This document shows, piece after piece, positions 26,131 to 35,068 of a stretch of 64,000 bases of DNA. Origin of the DNA: Roseiarcus sp963741405 (GTDB taxonomy: Bacteria > Pseudomonadota > Alphaproteobacteria > Rhizobiales > Beijerinckiaceae); the NCBI GenBank assembly GCA_963741405.1, contig CAVUHX010000014.1, positions 1 through 64,000 on the forward strand. Direction: 5' to 3'. Position 1 is the first letter of the stretch. Every line of letters starts with the position of its first letter. The notes beneath the pieces are model-generated. The model did no database searches. It was not told where the DNA came from and was given only the letters and a program-made list of their open reading frames with translations. A program made the position numbers and the translations under genes.

Positions 26131-26736
26131 ATGGACGACCTGCTGCAGACCATCGGCGAGAAAGTCGCCTCCGCGATGCCCGGCGCAGTTCTCAACTCAG
26201 CCTTTGCCTTTGGCGAACTGACCCTGACCATCGAATCGGGCCGCAATATCGACGTCCTCAAGTTCCTGCGCGACGATCCTGGGGGGCAGTTTATCTCGAT
26301 CATCGACATCTCGGGTGCCGACTATCCGGAGCGCGAGAAACGGTTCGACATCGTGTATCACCTGCTTTCACCTAAATTGAACCGCCGTATCCGCGTCAGG
26401 GCGATGGCGGACGAAGAGACGCCTATTGCCAGCGCGACAGCGGTCTGGCCTGGCGCCGACTGGTACGAGCGGGAGATTTACGACTTTTTCGGAGTCCTGT
26501 TCGTCGGCCATCCCGATCTGCGCCGCATCCTCACAGACTACGGTTTCGACGGTCACCCCTTGCGCAAGGACTTTCCAATGACCGGTTTCGTCGAACTGCG
26601 CTACGACGATCAGGAGAAGCGGGTGCGATACGAACCGGTGCGCCTCAATCAGGAGTTCCGACATTTCGACTTTCTCAGCCCGTGGGAAGGCCCGCCGTTG
26701 CCCGGCGATGAAAAAGTAGGCGGGCAGCGCTCATGA
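26131..26736 (+). CDS. nuoC: NADH-quinone oxidoreductase subunit C
   Basis: NuoC (30-kDa subunit), 201 aa, is a peripheral-arm structural subunit near the quinone site. The family signature ERFDIVYHLLSPKLNRRIRV, AVWPGADWYEREIYDFFGVLF and HPLRKDFPMTGFVELRYD are all seen. The ATG at 26131 follows AAGGAAGACA. Its stop overlaps nuoD by 4 nt. NuoC and NuoD are separate here, as in most alphaproteobacteria. Confidence 0.97.
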   Translation: MDDLLQTIGEKVASAMPGAVLNSAFAFGELTLTIESGRNIDVLKFLRDDPGGQFISIIDISGADYPEREKRFDIVYHLLSPKLNRRIRVRAMADEETPIASATAVWPGADWYEREIYDFFGVLFVGHPDLRRILTDYGFDGHPLRKDFPMTGFVELRYDDQEKRVRYEPVRLNQEFRHFDFLSPWEGPPLPGDEKVGGQRS

Positions 26737-27923
26737 GCGAACAGAACCTCCGCAATTTCTCGATCAACTTCGGGCCCCAGCATCCGGCCGCGCATGGCGT
26801 TCTGCGGCTCGTGCTCGAGCTCGATGGCGAGGTGGTAGAGCGCGTCGATCCCCACATCGGCCTCCTCCATCGTGGCACCGAGAAGCTGATGGAGGCGCGC
26901 ACCTACCTCCAGAACGTGCCCTATCTTGATCGGCTCGACTACGTCGCGCCGATGAACCAGGAGCACGCGTATGCGCTCGCCGTCGAGCGCCTGCTCGGCG
27001 TGACAATCCCGCGCCGGGCGCAGCTCATCCGCGTGCTCTACAGCGAGATCGGGCGTCTCCTTTCGCATCTCCTCAATGTGACGACCCAGGCGATGGATGT
27101 CGGTGCGCTGACTCCGCCCCTGTGGGGCTTCGAGGAGCGCGAGAAGCTGATGGTGTTTTACGAGCGCGCGAGCGGCTCGCGCATGCACGCGGCCTATTTC
27201 CGCCCGGGCGGAGTCCACCAAGATCTGCCGCCGAAGCTGATCGATGACATCCACGCCTTCTGTGATCCCTTCCTCAAGGTCTGCGACGACCTCGAGATTC
27301 TGCTGACAGGCAACCGCATCTTCAAGCAGCGCAACGTCGACATCGGCGTCGTCAAGCTATCCGACGCGTGGGCGTGGGGCTTCTCCGGCGTGATGGTCCG
27401 CGGCTCGGGCGCTGCGTGGGACCTGCGGAAGGCGCAGCCCTACGAGTGCTACGAGGAGATGGAGTTCGATATCCCCGTCGGCAAGAACGGCGACTGCTAC
27501 GACCGCTATCTCATCCGCATGGAGGAGATGCGTCAGTCGACCTCCATCATGAAGCAGTGCTGCGAGAAGCTACAATCGGCGAGCGGCGCGGGCCCGGTGA
27601 CGACGGACGACGGGAAGATCGTGCCGCCGAAGCGCGGCGACATGAAGAAGTCAATGGAAGCGTTGATCCATCACTTCAAGCTCTACACCGAGGGTTACAA
27701 GGTCCCGCCGGGCGAGGTCTATGCGGCGGTCGAGGCGCCGAAGGGCGAGTTCGGCGTCTATGTGATTTCGGATGGATCCAATAAGCCGTACCGCGTGAAA
27801 CTGCGCGCGCCGGGCTTCGCCCATCTGCAGGCGATGGATTTCCTCTGCCGCAAGCACATGCTAGCCGACGTCAGCGCAATCCTCGGCTCAATCGACATCG
27901 TGTTCGGGGAGGTCGACAGGTGA
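26733..27923 (+). CDS. nuoD: NADH-quinone oxidoreductase subunit D
   Basis: NuoD (49-kDa subunit), 396 aa, forms the quinone-binding pocket with NuoB. It is related to [NiFe]-hydrogenase large subunits without the metal ligands. Landmarks are NFGPQHPAAHGVLRLVLELDGE near the N-terminus, HRGTEKLME, LDRLDYVAPMNQEHAY, and the C-terminal KLRAPGFAHLQAMDFLCR and DIVFGEVDR. The start overlaps the nuoC stop. Confidence 0.97.
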   Translation: MSEQNLRNFSINFGPQHPAAHGVLRLVLELDGEVVERVDPHIGLLHRGTEKLMEARTYLQNVPYLDRLDYVAPMNQEHAYALAVERLLGVTIPRRAQLIRVLYSEIGRLLSHLLNVTTQAMDVGALTPPLWGFEEREKLMVFYERASGSRMHAAYFRPGGVHQDLPPKLIDDIHAFCDPFLKVCDDLEILLTGNRIFKQRNVDIGVVKLSDAWAWGFSGVMVRGSGAAWDLRKAQPYECYEEMEFDIPVGKNGDCYDRYLIRMEEMRQSTSIMKQCCEKLQSASGAGPVTTDDGKIVPPKRGDMKKSMEALIHHFKLYTEGYKVPPGEVYAAVEAPKGEFGVYVISDGSNKPYRVKLRAPGFAHLQAMDFLCRKHMLADVSAILGSIDIVFGEVDR

Positions 27924-28123
27924 CCGCGCTCGAATCCCTGAGGAATCGCGCGGGCCTGCTCGTCTCCGGGGCCGCATCCTTCATCGGCGTCATCGGCGGC
28001 ATGCAACTCGTCTCGGGCGAGGCGCTCATCCAGCCGCAAGCCGACATCGGGGTCGTGATCGGCGTTGCAATGGTGGCGCTTTTCTTCGTCCTCAACGACA
28101 CGCGGGGAGGGACGCGGCGATGA
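27920..28123 (+). CDS. Small membrane protein between nuoD and nuoE
   Basis: A 67-aa protein from a GTG start that overlaps the nuoD stop (GTGA). It has two hydrophobic segments (LLVSGAASFIGVIGGMQLVSG and DIGVVIGVAMVALFFVLN) and a basic tail TRGGTRR. I do not recognise the family. Tight coupling to nuoD suggests cotranslation and possibly a complex I assembly or accessory role, but this is inference from position only. It could also be a spurious frame; codon use looks like its neighbours. Confidence 0.55.
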   Translation: MTALESLRNRAGLLVSGAASFIGVIGGMQLVSGEALIQPQADIGVVIGVAMVALFFVLNDTRGGTRR

Positions 28124-28161
28124 TGCGCCCCGACAGTTTCGAAGCCGGGATCTTCTGACTT

Positions 28162-28878
28162 ATGTCTATACGCCGACTTGCCGAAAAGCAGCCCGAAAGC
28201 TTCGAGTTCACGGCCGAGAATAAAGCTTGGGCCGAGAAGGAGATCGCCAAGTACCCCCCCGGGCGCCAGGCTTCCGCGGTCCTGGCGCTCCTGTGGCGCG
28301 CTCAGAAGCAGAGCGGCTACTGGCTGTCGAAGCCTGCGATTGAGAAGGTCGCGGAGATCCTCCACATGCCGAACATCCGGGTGCTCGAGATCGCCACGTT
28401 CTACAGCATGTTCAACCTCGAGCCGGTCGGCCGCCTTTACGTACAGCTCTGCGGTACGACCCCCTGCATGCTGCGCGGGTCAGAAGACATCAAGGCGGTC
28501 CTACGCAGGCGGGTCGGCGAGCCAGGTCACGTCACGGCCGACGGCGCGTTTTCCTGGAACGAGGTCGAATGCCTTGGCGCCTGCTGCAACGCGCCGATGG
28601 TTCAAATCAACGACGACTATTACGAGGACCTGACGCCGGAAAACTTCTCGAAGCTTCTCGACGATCTGGCGGCGGGCCGTCCGGTAAAGAGAGGCTCGCA
28701 AATCGGACGGGTTTCCTCGGAGCCCGTCGGGGGTCTCACGGCGCTGACGACGCTGTACGGCGCCGACGAGGGCGGCCGACAAGCGGGCGCGTCCGCGTCT
28801 CCATATGCTGAGGCAGGCGGGACCGGGTCGACACAGGGTGGCGCCCAAGTCCAATTTGACGGCAAGCCGGGGCACTGA
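28162..28878 (+). CDS. nuoE: NADH-quinone oxidoreductase subunit E
   Basis: NuoE (24-kDa subunit), 238 aa, carries the off-path [2Fe-2S] cluster N1a. The four ligands are in QLCGTTPCMLRG (C-x4-C) and ECLGACCNAPMVQ (C-x3-C). The thioredoxin-like region spans residues ~85-170. The C-terminal ~60 residues form a Gly/Ala-rich extension (EGGRQAGASASPYAEAGGTG) common in alphaproteobacteria. nuoF starts 3 nt after the stop. Confidence 0.97.
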   Translation: MSIRRLAEKQPESFEFTAENKAWAEKEIAKYPPGRQASAVLALLWRAQKQSGYWLSKPAIEKVAEILHMPNIRVLEIATFYSMFNLEPVGRLYVQLCGTTPCMLRGSEDIKAVLRRRVGEPGHVTADGAFSWNEVECLGACCNAPMVQINDDYYEDLTPENFSKLLDDLAAGRPVKRGSQIGRVSSEPVGGLTALTTLYGADEGGRQAGASASPYAEAGGTGSTQGGAQVQFDGKPGH

Positions 28879-28881
28879 GCG

Positions 28882-30186
28882 ATGCTGGAAGACAAGGATC
28901 GCATTTTCACAAATCTCTACGGCCTCGGCGACCGCAGCCTCAAGGGCGCCCGGTCGCGCGGGAATTGGGACGGAACTAAGGCCATCATCGACAAGGGGCG
29001 CGATTGGATCGTCGCGGAGATGAAGGCCTCCGGCCTGCGCGGGCGCGGAGGGGCGGGCTTTCCGACCGGCCTTAAATGGTCGTTCATGCCCAAGAACATC
29101 GACCCGAAGCGACCGCACTATCTGGTCATCAATGCGGACGAGTCGGAACCCGGCACCTGCAAGGACCGCGAGATCCTGCGCAACGATCCACACACTCTCG
29201 TCGAGGGAGCCCTGCTCGCGTCTTTCGCCATGGGGGCGAAGGCCGCCTACGTTTACTTTCGCGGCGAATACATTCTCGAACGCGAGCGCTTCCAGGCTGC
29301 GGTCGAAGAGGCCTATGAGGCGAAGCTCATCGGCGAGGACAACGTGCACGGCTGGCCGTTCGACCTCTACGTCCACCACGGTGCCGGAGCCTACATCTGT
29401 GGCGAAGAGACGGCCATGCTCGAATCGCTCGAGGGCAAGAAGGGCATGCCGCGCATGAAGCCGCCGTTTCCCGCCGGGGTCGGGCTCTATGGCTGCCCGT
29501 CGACGGTCAACAATGTCGAGTCGATCGCGGTTGCGCCCACCATCCTCAGGCGCGGCGCGTCGTGGTTCACGGGTTTTGGTGCGCCCAACAATTTCGGAAC
29601 GAAGCTGTTCTGCGTTTCCGGGCACGTCAACACGCCGTGCAACGTCGAAGAGGCGATGTCGATCCCGTTCCGCGAACTGATCGACAAGCACGCCGGCGGC
29701 GTGCGCGGCGGCTGGGACAATCTGCTTGCCGTCATCCCTGGCGGCTCGTCGGTGCGGATGGTGCCCGCGGCGCAGATCATTGACTGTCCGATGGACTTCG
29801 ACTCGCTCGGCAAGCTCAGGTCCGGCCTCGGCACGGCCGCAGTCATCGTGATGGACAAGTCCACCGACATCGTGCGCGCAATTTCGCGGATCTCCTATTT
29901 CTACAAGCATGAGAGCTGCGGCCAGTGTACACCCTGCCGCGAGGGAACGGGCTGGATGTGGAGGGTCCTGACCCGCATGGCGGAGGGCCGCGCGCAGAAG
30001 CGCGAAATCGACATGCTGCTCGACGTAACCAAGCAGGTCGAGGGCCATACGATCTGTGCGCTCGGCGACGCAGCCGCCTGGCCAGTCCAGGGCCTGATCG
30101 CCCATTTCCGCGATGAGATTGAGCGGCGCATCGACCTCTATTCCGCGAACGCGCACGGCGAGCCTGTGCGCGCGGCTGCGGAGTAG
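28882..30186 (+). CDS. nuoF: NADH-quinone oxidoreductase subunit F
   Basis: NuoF (51-kDa subunit), 434 aa, binds NADH and FMN and carries cluster N3. The flavin/nucleotide site is the glycine-rich GLRGRGGAGFPTGLKWSFMP (residues ~55-74), followed by HHGAGAYICGEETAMLESLEG. The [4Fe-4S] ligands are in ESCGQCTPCREGTGW and HTICALGDAAAWPVQG. The length is normal for alphaproteobacteria. Confidence 0.97.
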   Translation: MLEDKDRIFTNLYGLGDRSLKGARSRGNWDGTKAIIDKGRDWIVAEMKASGLRGRGGAGFPTGLKWSFMPKNIDPKRPHYLVINADESEPGTCKDREILRNDPHTLVEGALLASFAMGAKAAYVYFRGEYILERERFQAAVEEAYEAKLIGEDNVHGWPFDLYVHHGAGAYICGEETAMLESLEGKKGMPRMKPPFPAGVGLYGCPSTVNNVESIAVAPTILRRGASWFTGFGAPNNFGTKLFCVSGHVNTPCNVEEAMSIPFRELIDKHAGGVRGGWDNLLAVIPGGSSVRMVPAAQIIDCPMDFDSLGKLRSGLGTAAVIVMDKSTDIVRAISRISYFYKHESCGQCTPCREGTGWMWRVLTRMAEGRAQKREIDMLLDVTKQVEGHTICALGDAAAWPVQGLIAHFRDEIERRIDLYSANAHGEPVRAAAE

Positions 30187-30195
30187 GGGCGCGCG

Positions 30196-30665
30196 ATGCG
30201 AGTATTGCTGCAATTCGCCGTTCTGGCGGTCTTCGGGTCCGCATTCGTGGCCGCGACACCGGCGCTCGCCGATGCGCATGGAGCGTCGACGGCTGGCGTG
30301 ACCGGTGACCCGAAGCAGGCCGCCCGAACAGTCGAGATCATCATGTTGGAAGACGCGAATGGCATAAAATTTTCGCCGAATCGCGTCGAGGCGCGACGCG
30401 GAGAGCAGGTCAAGTTCGTTTTTCGCAACGCGGGCGCCATCAGCCACAAGTTCTTCCTCGGCGGCAAGGACGAGAACACGAGCCACGGGCGATGATGGCC
30501 GCGAACTCCGACATGAAGCATGACGACCCGAACGCAAAGACGATTGCGCCGGGCCAGTCGGCGACCTTACTCTGGCGGTTCACGCACAAGGGTGAATTCG
30601 AGTTCGCCTGTCTCGTGCCCGGTAATTACGAGGTCGGCATGCACGGGACGGTGGCGGTCAAATGA
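30196..30665 (+). pseudogene. Cupredoxin-like secreted protein, frameshifted, inside the nuo operon
   Basis: The first frame (30196-30495) has a signal peptide (VLLQFAVLAVFGSAFVAATPALA) and the cupredoxin strand with VKFVFRNAGAISHKFFLGG, including the first copper-type His. A one-base lesion near 30488 shifts to the frame reading MMAANSDMKHDDPNAKTIAPGQ and then GEFEFACLVPGNYEVGMHGTVAVK. The Cys and Met ligand positions remain, but the usual His of the C-x-x-P-G-H loop is Asn. The shifted stop overlaps the start of the DUF3291 gene. Both the shift and the missing ligand suggest it no longer binds copper, although the shift could be a sequencing error. Confidence 0.75.
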
Positions 30666-31132
30666 CAGCGGCCCACATCGCTCAGCTCAATATCGGCCGC
30701 TTCCGCTATGCGACGGACGATCCGCGCATGCGCGCATTCATGGATAACCTCGACCGCGTCAATGCGATCGCCGACCGGAGCGAGGGCTTCGTCTGGCGTC
30801 TCAGGGACGAAAGCAACAACGCCACCGCGATCCGGCCAGCCAATGACCCGACGATGGCGGTCAACCTCTCAGTTTGGGAGAGCATCGAGGCGCTTGAACG
30901 CTTCGTCTGGACAACGGTTCACAAGCAGTTCTACATGCGCAAGGCCGAATGGTTCCAGTTGCATGAGGCGCCACATTTCGTGATGTGGCCGATCGAGGTG
31001 GGGCGGCTTCCCGACCTCGACGAAGCCATGGCCCGGCTCGAGCACTTGCGTTCGCATGGTGAAAGCGACTTCGCGTTCGGCTGGAGCTGGCTGCCGCACA
31101 TTAAGCTATGGATGAGCCAGAAATGCGGATGA
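30662..31132 (+). CDS. DUF3291 family protein
   Basis: A 156-aa soluble protein with the DUF3291 pattern: AAHIAQLNIGRFRYATDDPRMRAFMDNLDRVNAIAD, GFVWRL, NLSVWESIEALERFVW and the C-terminal HFVMWPIEVGRLPDLDEAMARLEHLR. The domain has a ferredoxin-like (dimeric alpha/beta barrel) look and its function is not known to me. It overlaps the cupredoxin stop by 4 nt and sits between nuoF and nuoG, so it is probably cotranscribed with complex I genes. Confidence 0.8.
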   Translation: MTAAHIAQLNIGRFRYATDDPRMRAFMDNLDRVNAIADRSEGFVWRLRDESNNATAIRPANDPTMAVNLSVWESIEALERFVWTTVHKQFYMRKAEWFQLHEAPHFVMWPIEVGRLPDLDEAMARLEHLRSHGESDFAFGWSWLPHIKLWMSQKCG

Positions 31133-31232
31133 GCGGGCACAACTGCGCGTCGCTGCAAGACGCTACGACCGGCGGGAATGCCGTTAACGATCGGCTCGCC
31201 TATTGGCGAGCCCATTGCGGGGCGAAAGGCGC

Positions 31233-33296
31233 ATGAGCAAGATCGTCATCGACGGCAAGGAAATCGACGTTCCGGCCGAATACACGCTCCTGCAGGCCTG
31301 CGAAGCCGCCGGCGCCGAGGTGCCGCGCTTCTGCTTCCACGAACGGCTGTCGATCGCCGGCAATTGCCGGATGTGCCTGGTCGAGGTGAAGGGCGGCCCG
31401 CCGAAGCCCACTGCCTCCTGCGCCATGGCGGTAAAGGACCTTCGGCCCGGGCCGAATGGCGAGCCGCCGGTCGTCGAGACCAATTCGCCGATGGCGCGCA
31501 AGGCGCGTCAGGGAGTGATGGAGTTCCTGCTCATCAATCATCCGCTCGACTGCCCGATCTGCGATCAGGGCGGCGAATGCGACCTGCAGGATCAGGCGAT
31601 GGCCTACGGCGCCGATTCCTCGCGCTTTTCCGAGAACAAGCGCGCGGTCGAGGACAAGTATATCGGCGCGCTCGTGAAGACCTCAATGAACCGCTGCATC
31701 CAATGCACGCGCTGCGTGCGCTTCGTCACCGAAGTCGCGGGCGTCCCGGAACTCGGGGCGATCGGCCGCGGAGAAGATATGGAAATCACGTCCTACCTCG
31801 AGAGCGCATTGACCTCCGAATTGCAGGCCAACGTGATCGACCTTTGCCCTGTCGGCGCGCTGACGTCGAAGCCGAGTGCGTTCCATGCCCGTCCGTGGGA
31901 ATACGCCCACACCGAATCGGTCGACGTCACCGACGCGCTGGGCTCGGCGATCCGTATCGATTCGCGCGGTCGCGAAGTCGTTCGAATCCTTCCGCGCACC
32001 AACGACGCGATCAACGAGGAGTGGATCTCCGACAAAGCGCGCTACGTCTGCGACGGCCTCAAGACGCAGCGCCTCGACCGTCCCTATGTGCGTGCAGGGG
32101 GCAAGCTCGTTCCGGCGAGTTGGCGCGAGGCGTTCGACGCGATCGCCGCCCGGGTGAAGGCCGCGCCGCCATCAAGGATCGGCGCTATCGTCGGCGATTT
32201 GGCGACGGTCGAGGAGATGTTCGCGCTGAAAGGACTGATCGGCAAGCTCGGGACGCCGAACATCGATTGCCGCCAGGATGGATCGAAGCTTCACCCGAAA
32301 TTCGGCCGCGCGTCCTACATCTTCAATTCGATGATTGCCGGCATCGATCAGGCGGACGCTATTCTGGTCATCGGCGCCAACCCGCGTCGCGAGGCCGCGG
32401 TGCTCAACGCGCGGATTCGCAAGCGCTGGCTGAAGGGCGGGGTGCTGATCGGCCTCATCGGCGAGCCGGCCGACCTGACCTACAAATACAATTACATGGG
32501 CGCCGGGCCGGAGACCCTCGCCCAGGTCGCGGAAAAGCCCGCTGCGGGAATGACGAAGCCGATGTTCGTCGTCGGCGCCGCCGCATTCGCGCGGTCCGAC
32601 GGCTCTGCGGTGCTGGCGAGCCTCGCCAAGGCCGCGCTCGCCGCGGGCGTCGTCAAGGACGGCTGGAACGGGTTCAATGTGCTCCAGACCGCCGCGTCCC
32701 GCGTCGGCGGGCTCGATCTCGGCCTCGTCCCGGGGGAAGGGGGCCTGGACGCGCCGTCCATGGCCAAGGCCGGCGCGCTCGACGTGCTCTTCAACCTCGG
32801 CGCGGACGAGAGGGATGTCGAGCCCGGTGCCTTCGTCATCTATATCGGCACGCACGGCGATCGCGGGGCGCACCGGGCCGATGTCATCCTGCCGGGCGCA
32901 GCCTATACCGAGAAGACCGGCGCCTATGTCAACACCGAAGGCCGGCCGCAGTTCGGCGAGCGCGCGGTGTTCCCGCCGGGCGACGCGCGCGAGGACTGGT
33001 CGATCCTGCGTGCGCTGTCCGAACCGCTGGGCGCGAGGCTCCCATACGATTCGCTCGCGCAATTGCGCGCGACGCTCGCCGCCGCCTATCCGCATCTCCT
33101 GAGCTTCGACAAGGTCGAGCCGGCGGATCCAGCGGCGATCGTCGGCCTGTCGGCGGTCGTCGGGGCGCCTGACAAGACGCCGTTTTCCAGCGGGATCCGT
33201 GACTTTTACCTCACCAACCCCATCGCCCGCGCGTCGCGCACAATGGCCGAATGTTCGGCCCTGGCGCATTCGCACGAGCGGCAAGCGGCGGAATAG
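31233..33296 (+). CDS. nuoG: NADH-quinone oxidoreductase subunit G
   Basis: NuoG (75-kDa subunit), 687 aa, carries most of the electron wire in the peripheral arm. The N-terminal ferredoxin-like [2Fe-2S] site N1b is in VPRFCFHERLSIAGNCRMCLVEV. The [4Fe-4S] sites follow in HPLDCPICDQGGECDLQDQA and NRCIQCTRCVRF. The rest is a molybdopterin-oxidoreductase-like domain without cofactor. The chosen ATG (31233) follows GAAAGGCGC; an in-frame upstream start at 31203 adds ten atypical residues. Confidence 0.97.
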   Translation: MSKIVIDGKEIDVPAEYTLLQACEAAGAEVPRFCFHERLSIAGNCRMCLVEVKGGPPKPTASCAMAVKDLRPGPNGEPPVVETNSPMARKARQGVMEFLLINHPLDCPICDQGGECDLQDQAMAYGADSSRFSENKRAVEDKYIGALVKTSMNRCIQCTRCVRFVTEVAGVPELGAIGRGEDMEITSYLESALTSELQANVIDLCPVGALTSKPSAFHARPWEYAHTESVDVTDALGSAIRIDSRGREVVRILPRTNDAINEEWISDKARYVCDGLKTQRLDRPYVRAGGKLVPASWREAFDAIAARVKAAPPSRIGAIVGDLATVEEMFALKGLIGKLGTPNIDCRQDGSKLHPKFGRASYIFNSMIAGIDQADAILVIGANPRREAAVLNARIRKRWLKGGVLIGLIGEPADLTYKYNYMGAGPETLAQVAEKPAAGMTKPMFVVGAAAFARSDGSAVLASLAKAALAAGVVKDGWNGFNVLQTAASRVGGLDLGLVPGEGGLDAPSMAKAGALDVLFNLGADERDVEPGAFVIYIGTHGDRGAHRADVILPGAAYTEKTGAYVNTEGRPQFGERAVFPPGDAREDWSILRALSEPLGARLPYDSLAQLRATLAAAYPHLLSFDKVEPADPAAIVGLSAVVGAPDKTPFSSGIRDFYLTNPIARASRTMAECSALAHSHERQAAE

Positions 33297-33301
33297 GCCA
33301 G

Positions 33302-34471
33302 ATGAGCAGCGCTTCTCCCCCCCGACCGGGGTCGTCGCCGGGGCTCGTGCTAGTCGGCGTCGGCGCGCTGGTCGCGGCCGTCGTCGTCGCGGCGTTGCTC
33401 TGGCTTCTGATCGGCGACGGTTACTTCGCCGCCTTCGGGCGCTGGATGCACACGAGTGACCTCGGCACGGCGTTGCGATACGTGCTCGAGAGCCTGTTGC
33501 TGCTTGTCTGTCTGCTCCTCTCCACCGCGGCGCTGATCTACATCGAACGCAAGATCTGGGGCTCGGTGCATCTGCGGCGCGGCCCGAACGTCGTCGGCCC
33601 GTGGGGCGTGCTTCAGCCCTTCGCCGATTTCCTGAAGTTCATCCTGAAAGAGCCCATAATCCCCGCCAGCGCCAACAAGGGCGTGTTCGTTCTGGCCCCG
33701 ATGGTGTCGGTCGTGCTGGCGATCGCGGCCTGGGCCGTCATTCCCCTCGCGGACGGCTGGGTGATCAGCGACATCAATGTCGGGATCCTTTATCTCTTTG
33801 CCGTCTCGTCACTCGGCGTCTACGGCGTCATCATGGCCGGCTGGGCGTCGAATTCGAAATATCCGCTGCTTTCGGCGTTGCGCGCCGCGGCGCAGATGGT
33901 GTCCTATGAGGTCTCGATCGGGTTCGTGATCGTCACCGTGGTGATGTGCGCCGGGTCGCTGAACATCAGCGACATCGTGAGAACCCAGGACGGCCGCTTC
34001 GGCTTCCTCGGCTGGTACTGGCTGCCGCTCTTGCCGATGTTCATTATCTTTTTCGTCTCGGCGCTGGCCGAGACCAACCGTCCGCCGTTCGACCTGACCG
34101 AGGCCGAATCCGAGCTCGTGGCCGGCTATTCGGTCGAATATTCCGCCTCCTTGTTCCTGCTTCAGTTCCTGACCGAGCTCGTCGCGGTGCTGACAATGTC
34201 CGCGATGACGGCCGTGTTGTTCCTCGGCGGCTGGTTGTCTCCGCTGCCGTTTGCACCGTTCACCTGGATCCCCGGGGTCATCTGGTTCCTGATCAAGATG
34301 TGGGCGGTCGTGTTCTGCTTCTCGATGGTCAAGGCCTTTGTGCCGCGCTATCGCTACGACCAGCTGATGCGGCTTGGCTGGAAGGTGTTTCTGCCGATTT
34401 CGCTGTTCATGGTCGTTCTGGTGGCCGGTGTTCTGGAGCTCACCGGACTCGGCGCGAACGTCTCGGGGTAG
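33302..34471 (+). CDS. nuoH: NADH-quinone oxidoreductase subunit H
   Basis: NuoH (ND1), 389 aa, is the membrane subunit that forms the quinone entry channel with NuoB and NuoD. About nine hydrophobic helices are seen. The conserved segments are YIERKIWGSVHLRRGPNVVGPWG, AETNRPPFDLTEAESELVAGYSVEY (acidic E-channel loop), and the C-terminal FVPRYRYDQLMRLGWKVFLPISL. The N-terminus is slightly long and Pro/Ser-rich. It starts 3 nt after the nuoG stop. Confidence 0.97.
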   Translation: MSSASPPRPGSSPGLVLVGVGALVAAVVVAALLWLLIGDGYFAAFGRWMHTSDLGTALRYVLESLLLLVCLLLSTAALIYIERKIWGSVHLRRGPNVVGPWGVLQPFADFLKFILKEPIIPASANKGVFVLAPMVSVVLAIAAWAVIPLADGWVISDINVGILYLFAVSSLGVYGVIMAGWASNSKYPLLSALRAAAQMVSYEVSIGFVIVTVVMCAGSLNISDIVRTQDGRFGFLGWYWLPLLPMFIIFFVSALAETNRPPFDLTEAESELVAGYSVEYSASLFLLQFLTELVAVLTMSAMTAVLFLGGWLSPLPFAPFTWIPGVIWFLIKMWAVVFCFSMVKAFVPRYRYDQLMRLGWKVFLPISLFMVVLVAGVLELTGLGANVSG

Positions 34472-34481
34472 GGAGGAACGC

Positions 34482-34976
34482 ATGGCTCTCAGGCTCGCCC
34501 AATCCGCCCGCTCGCTGTTCCTGGCGGAGTTTCTTGCTGCGTTCGTGCTGTCAGTCCGCTACATGTTCAAGCCGAAGGCGACGCTGAACTATCCGAACGA
34601 GAAGTCGCCGCTTTCGCCCCGCTTCCGCGGAGAGCACGCCTTGCGCCGCTATCCGAATGGGGAAGAACGCTGCATCGCCTGCAAGCTCTGCGAGGCGATC
34701 TGCCCGGCTCAGGCGATCACGATCGAGGCCGGGCCGCGCCGCAATGACGGGACGCGCCGGACGACGCGCTACGACATCGACATGACAAAATGCATCTACT
34801 GCGGCATGTGCCAGGAGGCCTGCCCGGTCGACGCCATCGTCGAGGGGCCGAATTTCGAATTCGCGACGGAGTTGCGCGAAGAGCTCTTCTATGACAAGGA
34901 CCGGCTGCTGGCGAACGGCGGGCGGTGGGAGCGGGAGCTTGCGCGCAATATCGCGATGGATGCGCTGTATCGGTGA
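34482..34976 (+). CDS. nuoI: NADH-quinone oxidoreductase subunit I
   Basis: NuoI (TYKY), 164 aa, holds the two [4Fe-4S] clusters N6a and N6b. Both ferredoxin motifs are complete: CIACKLCEAICP and CIYCGMCQEACP. An amphipathic N-terminal helix (RSLFLAEFLAAFVLSVRYMF) anchors it at the membrane. The start at 34482 follows GGGAGGAACGC. A palindromic repeat fills the gap before nuoJ. Confidence 0.97.
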   Translation: MALRLAQSARSLFLAEFLAAFVLSVRYMFKPKATLNYPNEKSPLSPRFRGEHALRRYPNGEERCIACKLCEAICPAQAITIEAGPRRNDGTRRTTRYDIDMTKCIYCGMCQEACPVDAIVEGPNFEFATELREELFYDKDRLLANGGRWERELARNIAMDALYR

Positions 34977-34980
34977 GCGC

Positions 34981-35050
34981 CCCCTCTCCCGCTCGCGGGA
35001 GGGGGCCGGGGTGAGGGTCTCTGGACCTTCTCCCGCAGGCGGGAGAAGGG
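34981..35050. repeat. Palindromic intergenic repeats between nuoI and nuoJ
   Basis: Two hairpins stand in tandem: CCCTCTCCCGC...GCGGGAGGGG (about 34982-35004) and CCTTCTCCCGC/GCGGGAGAAGG (35026-35049, 11-bp stem). The second matches the core of the repeat at 11884-11907. The location inside the nuo operon means it would be transcribed, where such hairpins can stabilise or attenuate mRNA. Confidence 0.75.
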
Positions 35051-35068
35051 AATGAGAAGAGGCTGACA

